A stretch of 31,274 nucleotides of DNA from DAOTUL01 sp034437435 (GCA_964417785.1 CAYQJO010000020.1:1-31274); one strand, 5' to 3'; counted from the stretch's first letter, positions 17,468 through 25,411 are shown. Notes: generated from the letters alone by a model not told the origin. A program made the numbers and translations.

Positions 17468-18841
17468 GTGCCGCATATTCTATTGCGAGGACGAGAGATT
17501 GAAGGCATCGATCAGTTCGATGTCTATACCAGTAACGGCGGATACGAGGGCTACAAAAAGGCCCTAAGCATGGACTCCGCCGGTGTGATTAACGAGGTTA
17601 AGTCCGCGAATTTGCGCGGGCGCGGCGGCGCGGGTTTCCCCGCCGGTGTGAAGTGGAGCTTCATCCCGCAGAACGAGCCGATCAAGTATGTTGCGGTCAA
17701 CGCCGACGAGAGTGAATCCGGCACATTCAAAGACCGCGAGATCATGGAGACCAACCCGCACCAGTTGATCGAAGGGGCCATGATTTGCGCCTGGGCGATC
17801 AAAGCCACTGCCGTGTATATCTATCTGCGCGGTGAGTTCTGGGACCTGGCGCATATGCTGGACGAGAAAATCCAGGAAGCCTACGATGCGGGTTTGATCG
17901 GTGAGAACATCCAGGGGACTGGCTGGACCTGCCACATGTACACGCATCTGGGTGCCGGGGCCTATATCTGTGGCGAGGAAAGTGCCTTGCTTTCCAGCCT
18001 TCAGGGCCAGTTGGGGCAGCCGCGTGTGCGTCCACCATTCCCGGCACAGAAAGGCGGCGGCCTCTACTATGAGGCGACGGTGGTGAACAATGTCGAGACG
18101 CTGGCGAATGTGCCGTATATCATCCGTGAAGGCGCGGATGAATACAAGAAGCTCGGCACCGAACAGAGTACCGGCACAAAAGTTTACTGCGTGAGCGGTA
18201 ACGTCGCCAAACCGGGCAACTATGAGTTCCCGATGGGCGAGGTCACATTCCGCCAGTTGATCTTCGACCACGCTGGCGGCATCCCCGATGGTAAGAACAT
18301 TAAAGCGATTCTACCCTCCGGCGGCTCCGGTCCGATTGTCCCGGCGACCGACGATGTACTCGATACGCCCCTGACCTACGAGGATTTGCAGAAGCACGGC
18401 ACCATTCTGGGGTCGGCGTCGATCATCGTACTGGACGATTCGGTGGACATCACCTGGGCGGCGTCCAAGATGACCAAGTTCTTCAAGCATGAGAGCTGTG
18501 GTAAATGCACGCCCTGCCGTGAAGGCACCTACTGGCTGGATAAGGTCATCGACCGCATCCTGTCAGGTAACGGTGATCCGAAGGATGTGGACCTGATTAA
18601 CAACATCGCTGGCAATATGCAGGGGACAACTCTGTGTGCGCTCGGCGATTTTGCCGCCAACCCGATTCTGGCGACCATCAAGCACTTCCCGGATGACTTC
18701 CAGCAGCATGTCAAGCCGAAAGAAGTTGAGGAAGAGGCCGAGAAAAAGAAACCGGCTGGCAAGGGTCGGGCTGGTGGTGTGGCACAAGGTCGTGCAGGGC
18801 GAGGAAAGACAGGCACGGCGACACCTGCCACGAAAGAGTAA
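17468..18841 (+). CDS. nuoF: NADH-quinone oxidoreductase subunit F (NADH- and FMN-binding)
   Basis: NuoF (457 residues, 51-kDa subunit) oxidises NADH through FMN and passes electrons to cluster N3. The FMN/NADH motifs GRGGAGFPAGVKW and NADESESGTFKDREIM are present, as is GAYICGEESALL. The N3 cluster ligands are in ESCGKCTPCREGT and TLCALGDFA. The start is GTG directly after the nuoE stop; GGAGGAG lies just upstream inside nuoE. The last 45 or so residues form a low-complexity tail, first acidic and lysine-rich, then Gly/Arg-rich, that is not part of the usual NuoF fold. Confidence 0.96.
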   Translation: MPHILLRGREIEGIDQFDVYTSNGGYEGYKKALSMDSAGVINEVKSANLRGRGGAGFPAGVKWSFIPQNEPIKYVAVNADESESGTFKDREIMETNPHQLIEGAMICAWAIKATAVYIYLRGEFWDLAHMLDEKIQEAYDAGLIGENIQGTGWTCHMYTHLGAGAYICGEESALLSSLQGQLGQPRVRPPFPAQKGGGLYYEATVVNNVETLANVPYIIREGADEYKKLGTEQSTGTKVYCVSGNVAKPGNYEFPMGEVTFRQLIFDHAGGIPDGKNIKAILPSGGSGPIVPATDDVLDTPLTYEDLQKHGTILGSASIIVLDDSVDITWAASKMTKFFKHESCGKCTPCREGTYWLDKVIDRILSGNGDPKDVDLINNIAGNMQGTTLCALGDFAANPILATIKHFPDDFQQHVKPKEVEEEAEKKKPAGKGRAGGVAQGRAGRGKTGTATPATKE

Positions 18842-18844
18842 GTC

Positions 18845-19174
18845 ATGTCCGGTGATGAGGACATCGAACAGCGACCCTCTTTTCTGGATCAGGTACGCCG
18901 CTGGCTGGGGGCCGAAGAACGATTAGCAGAGCAGTTGGCCGACCTGGATGAAGCGATTGAACGCCATCCCCAGGCGGCCTCTAACTATGTCTTTCGCGGC
19001 GAGTTGTTTCTCAAGGCCGGTATCCATGATGCGGCGGTCGCTGACCTTGAGCGGGCGCTCGAACTGGCCGAACAGCACCTTAAGAACGACGATTGGGGCG
19101 TGATCGCACAGGCTTTGAGTGATCGCGCTCAACGGAGTTTGAAGATCGCACGGCGACGTGCGGGGAGAAGATAA
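18845..19174 (+). CDS. Small TPR protein encoded between nuoF and nuoG
   Basis: This 109-residue, probably cytoplasmic protein contains a TPR-type helix pair (about 45-75: ASNYVFRGELFLKAGIHDAAVADLERALEL shape, with the G/A/Y spacing of the repeat). Flanking helices may complete a second unit. TPRs bind other proteins. The gene starts 3 bases after the nuoF stop and ends directly at the nuoG ATG, so it is an integral part of the operon. It is not a known complex I subunit. The position between the two NADH-module genes suggests an assembly or stability factor for NuoF/NuoG, but this is inference. Confidence 0.8.
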   Translation: MSGDEDIEQRPSFLDQVRRWLGAEERLAEQLADLDEAIERHPQAASNYVFRGELFLKAGIHDAAVADLERALELAEQHLKNDDWGVIAQALSDRAQRSLKIARRRAGRR

Positions 19175-21634
19175 ATGACTGGCACCGTCACAATTACAAT
19201 CGACGATGTAGAGTATGAAGTTCCCGCCGGGTCTAATCTGGTCGATGCGGCGAAGTGGCATGCCCATAACGACATCCCGGTGTTTTGTTATCATCCCAAA
19301 ATGGAGCCAGTCGGTATGTGCCGTATGTGTCTGGTTGAACTGGGATCGATCATGCGCGACCGCGAGACCGGCGAAATTCAGTACGGCGACGATGGCAAGC
19401 CGCAGGTGCGCTGGTTCCCCAAACTGCAAACCGCCTGTACCCAGAAGGTCAGCGACGGTATGGTAGTGCGCACGGCCACACAGCAGGTCGATGAGGCCCG
19501 TGAACATGTTATCGAGTTCCTGCTGACCAGCCACCCGCTCGACTGCCCCATTTGTGATAAAGGCGGTGAGTGTCCGCTTCAGAATCTGACGATGGAACAT
19601 GGCCCCGGCACCAGCCGCATGAATTTCAGCGATAAGATGAAACTGGACAAGCACGTCCCGCTGGGTGATTTGATCTTCCTGGACGAAGAACGCTGTATTC
19701 AGTGCGGTCGCTGTGTCCGTTACCAGGACGAGGTCGTGGGTGATGATGTGCTGGCCTTCCATGAGCGCGGTCGCAGCCTCCAGATTATCACCAACAGCGA
19801 ACCGGGCTTTGATACCTATTTTTCCGGCAACACCACCGACATCTGCCCGGTGGGTGCGCTGACGACAGCCGATTTTCGTTTTGGTGCGCGTCCCTGGGAA
19901 TTGACCGAGATTCCGAGCATTTGTCCGCACGACGCCGCCGGGTCCAATATCAGCCTCAGCATCCGCCTGGACCGCGATTTTGGCGGAAGGGCGATCATCA
20001 AGCGGGTGATGCCGCGCCAGAATGAATATGTCAACGAAATATGGATTTCGGATAAGACACGCTTCGGCCATCACTTTACCCGCAGCGAAGACCGCTTGAT
20101 GTGTCCGATGACGCGCAATGCCAGCGGCCATCTGACCAGCGTTCCCTGGCCGGAGGCCATGCGCACGGTGGGCGAACTGCTGCAAAGCGCCGGTGGTGAT
20201 GTCGCCGCCATCGCCAGCAGTGGCATGACCAACGAAGACCTGTGGGAACTGCGCCGTCTGGTCGAGGGACTGGGTGGCGAGCGCCTGGGTGCGTGGCCGA
20301 TTACGCATGCCGGTGCTGATCTAGTGGCCCAGGTCGGTGTGGGTGCCGGTACTAATCTGAAAGACCTGGGGCCGGGCGACGCGGTGCTGATTATCGCTTC
20401 TGACCTGGAAGAAGAGGTGCCGATCTGGCGTTTGCGGCTGAAGCAGGCGCAGGATCGTGGTGCCTATGTGGTGGTTGCCAATGCTCGCCGCACGCGCATG
20501 GACGATTTCGCCAGCGAGACTGTTCGTTATGCGCCCGGTATGGCGGCACACGCCCTGCACAATTTGAAGCAAGATCACGCGGACCTCGCCCAGAAGCTGG
20601 CGGACGCGGAAAACCTGATTATCCTGGCGGGAGCCGAGGGCCTGACCCTGGACGGCAGCCGGGCGTTGATGCAGGCGGCGGCCAACTTCCTGATCGAGAC
20701 GGGTCATGTGGGCAAGCCGAACAATGGCCTGCTCTCACCGTTCCCCGGCCCGAACGGTATGGGGCTGCACTATATGGGCTTTACACCGGAGATCACCCGC
20801 GACATCGCCGCCAACCCGCCGAAAGTGCTGATCGTGGCCCAGGCCGAATTGATGGCCGACGATCCCGACGCCGACGTATGGTTAAGCCAGGTGGAGACGA
20901 TCATCAGTCTGAACCTGTTCCCTGATGGCGTGACCCAGTACGCGAAAGCGGCGCTGCCGATCCAGAGCTTTGCCGAGCGTGACGGGACCTTCACCAGCGG
21001 TGAGCGCCGCGTGCAGCGATTCTACACCGCCCAGGGGCCGATAGGTGAAGCGCTGCCGGCGTGGCAGATTTTCAGCCGGCTGGGTGAGGGGCGCGAGAAG
21101 ATGTCGGCGGCGGCGGTGATGCTGGACATCACGCGCAACGCCCCCGGCTTTGAGAACATGCGCTACAAGGAACTGGCCCGTGTCGAACGGCAGTTTCCCG
21201 ATGTGGGGGGCGCAGACCTGTATTACGGCGGCACGGCATATCAGAACAAGGGCGGGTTAGGCGTCCAGGTGGCGACCACTGCCGACAAGGGGGAGACGGT
21301 TAAGGTCGGAAAAGTCGAACTGCCGGAGGTACCGAAGGGTGCGTTCCTGGTGATCCCGACCACACGCCTGTACAATCGTCAGAGTACCTTCGCGCCCAGT
21401 ACGCTGGTTCATCCCCGTGTCATGGTGCCGTATGTGGAGATCAACAGCGCCGATGCCGCCAAACACGGCATTACCGCTGGCGATGTCATTGAGGTGAAGC
21501 TGGCGAAGCAGAATGTTTGCGTGAAGGCGTCCGTGAGCGGTGATGTTCCGGCGGGTACACTGGTCCTGCCGCGTCATCTGACCAGCGAACCGACGCCAGT
21601 GTCGCTCGCCGTTGGCGAAATCAGCAAAGTTTAA
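19175..21634 (+). CDS. nuoG: NADH-quinone oxidoreductase subunit G
   Basis: NuoG (819 residues, 75-kDa subunit) carries most of the iron-sulphur wire. Ligands read directly: N1b at C38, C49, C52, C88; N5 at H120, C124, C127, C133; N4 at C174, C177, C180, C224. A degenerate molybdopterin-oxidoreductase-like domain follows, ending in a molydop-binding domain (about 700-815). The extra cluster N7 is not expected: the motif at 250 reads C-PHD-AAG-S, so the second and third cysteines are replaced by D253 and S257. The gene begins on the base after the TPR gene stop. Confidence 0.95.
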   Translation: MTGTVTITIDDVEYEVPAGSNLVDAAKWHAHNDIPVFCYHPKMEPVGMCRMCLVELGSIMRDRETGEIQYGDDGKPQVRWFPKLQTACTQKVSDGMVVRTATQQVDEAREHVIEFLLTSHPLDCPICDKGGECPLQNLTMEHGPGTSRMNFSDKMKLDKHVPLGDLIFLDEERCIQCGRCVRYQDEVVGDDVLAFHERGRSLQIITNSEPGFDTYFSGNTTDICPVGALTTADFRFGARPWELTEIPSICPHDAAGSNISLSIRLDRDFGGRAIIKRVMPRQNEYVNEIWISDKTRFGHHFTRSEDRLMCPMTRNASGHLTSVPWPEAMRTVGELLQSAGGDVAAIASSGMTNEDLWELRRLVEGLGGERLGAWPITHAGADLVAQVGVGAGTNLKDLGPGDAVLIIASDLEEEVPIWRLRLKQAQDRGAYVVVANARRTRMDDFASETVRYAPGMAAHALHNLKQDHADLAQKLADAENLIILAGAEGLTLDGSRALMQAAANFLIETGHVGKPNNGLLSPFPGPNGMGLHYMGFTPEITRDIAANPPKVLIVAQAELMADDPDADVWLSQVETIISLNLFPDGVTQYAKAALPIQSFAERDGTFTSGERRVQRFYTAQGPIGEALPAWQIFSRLGEGREKMSAAAVMLDITRNAPGFENMRYKELARVERQFPDVGGADLYYGGTAYQNKGGLGVQVATTADKGETVKVGKVELPEVPKGAFLVIPTTRLYNRQSTFAPSTLVHPRVMVPYVEINSADAAKHGITAGDVIEVKLAKQNVCVKASVSGDVPAGTLVLPRHLTSEPTPVSLAVGEISKV

Positions 21635-21646
21635 GGGGAAACACGC

Positions 21647-23182
21647 ATGGCCCGTAGAGTTTTCGGCATTCCTCTGGGGGGAATCCTGGTTTTCATCGCC
21701 GTTGTTCTGGTACTCCTGGTACTGCTCAACTGGGGATCGATACTGGATGCTGGCGAAAGCATCCTGGAATTTACGTTCCGCCCCGACGAGCGGGTGACCT
21801 CGGAGGTGATCGTCTGCACAGAGGACGCCACCTGTACGCTGGTTCATTCCGTCGTCTATTCGGCTGTTTTGCTGGCCCTCGTTGTGACCGGCTTCGCCTA
21901 CACGACACTGCTGGAACGCAAAGTGGTCGCTTACTTCCAGAACCGTGTCGGCCCCAACCGTGTTGGTCCCTGGGGATTGCTGCAACCGTTAGCCGACGGA
22001 ATCAAGCTCATCTTCAAAGAGGATATTCAACCAGCGCAGGCGTATAAGGTGGTGTATTATCTGGCACCGATGGTTAAGGTGGTGCCGACGCTGGTGGTAC
22101 TGGCGGTGATCCCATTGGGACCGGACATCATAATTCCCTGGTTTGCCCCGGCATTGGGCGATGTGTGGTACCGGGTGCCGCTGGGGCTGGCCGACATCAA
22201 CATCGGTGTGCTGTGGCTGCTGGCGATTACCAGTATCGGCACTTATGGTGTCGTTCTGGCAGGATGGGCCAGCAACAACAAGTATTCGATGCTTGGCGGT
22301 TTGCGGGCATCGGCGCAGATGATTAGCTATGAATTGAGCATGGGGTTGGCGATTGCCGTGCCGGTGATGATCGTCGGCAGCATGAGCATCGGTGACATCA
22401 TCGACGCGCAGGGTGGCAATCCGCTGGAGTGGTTCGTCTTCCAGAATCCGCTGGCAGCGGGCATCTTGCTGATCGCTCTGGTGGCGGAGACCAATCGCGC
22501 CCCCTTCGACCTGCCCGAAGCCGAGCAAGAACTGACCGCTGGCTATATGACCGAGTACAGTGGCATGAAGTTCGCGTTGTTCATGATGGCCGAGTATTTG
22601 GGGATGATCGCCGTCAGCTTGATCGCGGTCTCGTTGTACTTCGGTGGCTACCACTTCATCCTGGTCGATCAATTCCCGATCCTGGGACCGCTGGTGATGA
22701 TCGGCAAAACCATTCTTTTCCTGGTGGGTTTTGTCTGGCTGCGGGCCACGCTGCCGCGTATCCGTTACGACCGCTTGATGTCGCTCGGCTGGAAGATTTT
22801 ACTGCCGATGGCGTTCATCGCCGTGTTGTGGACGGCAGTTGCGGTTGTTATCGGTGAGGAGTTCGGCCCGGTGGCTTACGGTGTGGCTTCTGCCGTGATA
22901 TTCGCCGTGATTGCGGTTGGCAGTGTTTTCTTCCTGGGCCGTCCGGAGCCGGAAGCGACCGAGGACGAGGACCTGGAATGGGACCCGATGATTACCGGCG
23001 AGCGTACCGGCATCGCCTATGCGCTGCTGCAACTGGTCGGTGGTTTGATCGCCATTCCGTTCTCGTTGTTTAATGCGACGGTGCAGGGTCTGGAAGCGCT
23101 GGCGAAGCTGGGTGAAGACGAACCAGAAGAAGAGAGTGAAGACAAGACCGCGCTTCCGTCGAAAACCGGCGGCGGTGATTAG
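21647..23182 (+). CDS. nuoH: NADH-quinone oxidoreductase subunit H (extended)
   Basis: NuoH is the membrane subunit that anchors the quinone tunnel. The core is clear: LLERKVVAYFQNRVGPNRVG, GLLQPLADGIKLIFKED, and the quinone-site loop APFDLPEAEQELTAGYMTEY. At 511 residues it is far longer than the roughly 325-residue E. coli protein. There is an extra N-terminal helix (about 9-28) followed by an outside loop with two cysteines (C57, C63). At the C-terminus, after about residue 395, there is an additional helix (about 407-427), an acidic stretch, an amphipathic segment and a Glu/Lys tail. AAGGGG precedes the ATG. Confidence 0.95.
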   Translation: MARRVFGIPLGGILVFIAVVLVLLVLLNWGSILDAGESILEFTFRPDERVTSEVIVCTEDATCTLVHSVVYSAVLLALVVTGFAYTTLLERKVVAYFQNRVGPNRVGPWGLLQPLADGIKLIFKEDIQPAQAYKVVYYLAPMVKVVPTLVVLAVIPLGPDIIIPWFAPALGDVWYRVPLGLADINIGVLWLLAITSIGTYGVVLAGWASNNKYSMLGGLRASAQMISYELSMGLAIAVPVMIVGSMSIGDIIDAQGGNPLEWFVFQNPLAAGILLIALVAETNRAPFDLPEAEQELTAGYMTEYSGMKFALFMMAEYLGMIAVSLIAVSLYFGGYHFILVDQFPILGPLVMIGKTILFLVGFVWLRATLPRIRYDRLMSLGWKILLPMAFIAVLWTAVAVVIGEEFGPVAYGVASAVIFAVIAVGSVFFLGRPEPEATEDEDLEWDPMITGERTGIAYALLQLVGGLIAIPFSLFNATVQGLEALAKLGEDEPEEESEDKTALPSKTGGGD

Positions 23183-23186
23183 GACG

Positions 23187-23269
23187 GTCCCTGCGGTTTG
23201 GTCCTCCAGGGACGGCCTTCTGGCCGCCCGGACCACTCCGTGAAGACGTGAGAGACTTTCGGAGGAGTG
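23187..23269 (+). promoter_or_regulatory. Structured leader with anti-Shine-Dalgarno before nuoI
   Basis: The 94 bases between nuoH and nuoI hold several overlapping inverted repeats. GTCCCTG (23187-23193) pairs with CAGGGAC (23207-23213). CGGCC-TTCT-GGCCG spans 23213-23226. CACTCC (23234-23239) pairs with GGAGTG (23264-23269). The nuoI ribosome binding site GGAGGAG (23261-23267) is also complementary to TCCTCC (23202-23207), mostly in the first hairpin's loop. The pairings are visible; a regulatory role is inferred. Confidence 0.45.
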
Positions 23270-23276
23270 TCATCGG

Positions 23277-23771
23277 ATGAATGTAATCAAGGGCTTTGCA
23301 ACGACGTTCAAGCATGTGCTGGCAGAGCCGGTCACGCTGCAATACCCGGAGCAGGTGCGCCCGTTCCAGGAGCGGTTCAAGGGCCGCCATCACCTGCGCC
23401 GCTATGATAATGGCATGGAAAAATGCATCGGCTGTTCGTTGTGTGCGGCGGCCTGTCCGGCGGACGCCATCTGGGTTGAGGCGGCGGAGAACAACGACGA
23501 AGAACGCTACAGTCCCGGCGAGCGCTACGCCAGGACCTACGAGATCAACATGCTGCGCTGTATCTTCTGCGGCTACTGCGAGGATGCCTGCCCGACGCAG
23601 GCGATTGAACTGGGCCATGAACATCAATTGAGCTTCACCGACCGGCGTGATGCCATTTTTACCAAAGACATGCTCATTGACCCTGTACTGGATGGCGGCA
23701 GCGATACGCCGCAAAAAGTCGAACCGGGAGCATATGATCGGGCAATCCCCGACATGCCGAACCCGAAATAA
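23277..23771 (+). CDS. nuoI: NADH-quinone oxidoreductase subunit I (two [4Fe-4S])
   Basis: NuoI (164 residues, 23-kDa subunit) is an 8Fe ferredoxin-like protein carrying clusters N6a and N6b, which relay electrons from NuoG to NuoB. The two motifs are CIGCSLCAAACP and CIFCGYCEDACP. There is an N-terminal amphipathic region and a poorly conserved tail. GGAGGAG lies 9 bases before the ATG. It is separated from nuoH by a 94-base structured leader, the longest gap in the first half of the operon, and is followed by a hairpin and a second promoter. Confidence 0.96.
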   Translation: MNVIKGFATTFKHVLAEPVTLQYPEQVRPFQERFKGRHHLRRYDNGMEKCIGCSLCAAACPADAIWVEAAENNDEERYSPGERYARTYEINMLRCIFCGYCEDACPTQAIELGHEHQLSFTDRRDAIFTKDMLIDPVLDGGSDTPQKVEPGAYDRAIPDMPNPK

Positions 23772-23785
23772 GCAGGTTGTAGGAT

Positions 23786-23815
23786 GCGCCGGAGCTTTGA
23801 ACTCTGGCGCTCTTT
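23786..23815 (+). terminator. Terminator-like hairpin after nuoI
   Basis: GCGCCGGAG (23786-23794) and CTCTGGCGC (23802-23810) form a 9-pair stem with one G-U pair and a 7-base loop. It is followed by TCTTT. The U-tract is short, so termination would be partial. The 3' arm overlaps the spacer of the promoter that starts nuoJ. Confidence 0.5.
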
Positions 23816-23825
23816 ATGCTAAACT
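23797..23825 (+). promoter_or_regulatory. Predicted internal promoter for nuoJ-nuoN
   Basis: TTGAAC (23797-23802), 17 bases and TAAACT (23820-23825), with an extended -10 TG at 23817-23818, match the layout of the nuoA promoter. Both contain TTATGCTAA (here 23814-23822). It lies 38 bases upstream of the nuoJ start. Confidence 0.55.
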
Positions 23826-23863
23826 GCGCACTTGTCTACAACACGCCCGAATAGGACGTACAC

Positions 23864-25407
23864 ATGTCTATAGAAGTTATTTTGTTTACTATAGTCGGCA
23901 TGGTCTCGGTGGCGGCGGCCATCGGCATGCTGTTGAGTGAGAACGCGGTTCACAGCGCCCTGTTCCTGATCGTGAACTTTACCAGTGTGGCGTTCCTGTT
24001 CGTCATGCTGGATGCCGCGTTCCTGGCGATTGTCCAGATTGCCGTCTATGCCGGGGCCATCATGGTTCTGTTCCTGTTTGTGATTATGCTCCTGGGCGCG
24101 GAACATGTGATGGCAGGCGATACTCGTCAGTTCCGCTGGCTGCCGCGTGGGGCGCTGGTCCTGGCGTTGATCCTCATGCTGGTCATGAGTTGGGCGCTGA
24201 CCCAGGGTGAGATCGATGACCGTGAACTGCCCCCGTCTGATCCTATGCTGCGTATCGCCCATCTGGCACCCGATGTCGGTCCGGCTGATTTCTACCTGGA
24301 TGATATGCTGGTGGCCGAGGGGTTGGCATTCTCCGGGCGTACCGAGGACGATGCGACCATTTCGGCCTTTACCGAGGTCGAGGCCGGGGAATACCGCGTC
24401 GGTGTGGTGACGGGCGACGACACGGAGCCGCTGCCGTTGGGGACGGTTTCACTGGAACCCGGGTCAATCAGCACCCTGTTTGTTTATGGCGAGCGCCTGC
24501 CGCAGATGGTCCTGGTCGATGAAGATGTGACCGGGCTGGACGGTCGTGACAGCCGGTTGACGGTCTTCAACGCCTATGACCAAACGGTCAATCTGGTCCG
24601 AGTGGATTCCGATTTTCGCTTTGATGACGCCGAAGAAGCCGCCAATGCGCCGGTCATCGTGGCCGGACTCGCTCCCGGCAGCGCCGCCGAACCGCAGGTG
24701 ATCGAGGCTGGATCGCCGCGCTGGGTCTTCGTCACCGCTGAGGAGCAGGCCGTTGTCGAAGCCGAAGCAGCGGAAGAACTGGTAGCGGATACCGAGGGCG
24801 AAACCGAAAGTGAGGCAGCGCCTGCGGCGGCCCAGGAGATGGTCTGGATGAGTACCGATAACATCCTGGNNNNNNNNNNNNNNNNNNNNNNNNNNNNNNN
24901 NNNNNNNNNNNNNNNNNNNNNNNNNNNNNNNNNNNNNNNNNNNNNNNNNNNNNNNNNNNNNNNNNNNNNGCAGCGCCTGCGGCGGCCCAGGAGATGGTCT
25001 GGATGAGTACCGATAACATCCTGGCCCGCATGGAAGGGTTGGAACTGGAACGGCGTGGTGCGCTGCTGCTGATTCTGGCGGCTGAACGTGACGCCATCAG
25101 CGGTGAGACGGTGGTGCCGGTGGCGCTGCCGCTGGATACACCGATCAAGCCGATGTTTGGCAGCCCGGAGGCGGTGGGTGAATCGCTGTTTATCAATTAC
25201 CTGCTGCCGTTTGAGATGGTCGCTATTTTGCTGCTGGCGGCGATGGTCGGCGCGATTGTGCTGACGCAGCGGGCCGGTATCAAGCCGAAACCCGGTCGCC
25301 CGACCCGGCGTAAGGTCAGTCGTCCGCTCACCAGCGTGATCGCCACACAGACCGGACACGCTGTCAACGAACCCCAACCGCAACTACCAGAAGAGATCAA
25401 GGGTTAG
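23864..25407 (+). CDS. nuoJ: NADH-quinone oxidoreductase subunit J with DUF4397-like insert (gene split by assembly gap)
   Basis: NuoJ is a five-helix membrane subunit next to NuoK. Helices 1-4 lie at residues 1-123, with the typical run VQIAVYAGAIMVLFLFVIMLL. Helix 5 comes some 270 residues later (LLPFEMVAILLLAAMVGAIVL). The insert has two DUF4397-like units: LRIAHLAPDVGPADFYLDD from about 129 with EAGEYRVGV, and SRLTVFNAYDQTVNLVRVD from about 230. An Ala/Glu-rich linker follows. Basic loops after helices 3 and 5 and acidic residues after helix 4 place the insert outside the cytoplasm. As written the frame is broken by 100 N. Joining 23864-24869 to 25025-25407, which removes the N run and one copy of a 55-base duplicate, gives 463 in-frame codons. 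The corrected protein is 462 residues, against about 165-200 for ordinary NuoJ. Confidence 0.88.
24815..24869 (+). repeat. 55-base direct duplicate, copy 1 (contig end)
   Basis: These 55 bases, immediately before the N run, are identical to 24970-25024, immediately after it. They begin GCAGCGCCTGCGG and end ATCCTGG. The match ends exactly at the gap on this side, as expected for two contigs sharing an assembly-graph overlap rather than a biological repeat. Confidence 0.97.
24870..24969. other. Scaffold gap of exactly 100 N
   Basis: A round 100-base N run is a conventional placeholder for a gap of unknown size. Because the flanks are the same 55 bases, the true gap length is probably minus 55: the contigs overlap and no sequence is missing. 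Confidence 0.95.
24970..25024 (+). repeat. 55-base direct duplicate, copy 2 (contig start)
   Basis: Identical to 24815-24869 and beginning on the first base after the N run. Reading on from its end (CTGG then CCCGCATGG) continues the nuoJ frame from the left contig without a shift. Confidence 0.97.
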
Positions 25408-25411
25408 AGAC

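Noticed and set aside
18923..20308. 461-codon minus-strand frame opposite the TPR gene and nuoG
   Set aside because: It is the antisense shadow of a GC-rich, well-conserved gene. It has no recognisable domain, and its composition is typical of reverse-frame translation.
24815..25024. A biological tandem duplication inside nuoJ
   Set aside because: Both copies end or begin exactly at a 100-N placeholder and are 100% identical, and keeping both breaks the reading frame. An assembly overlap explains all of this.
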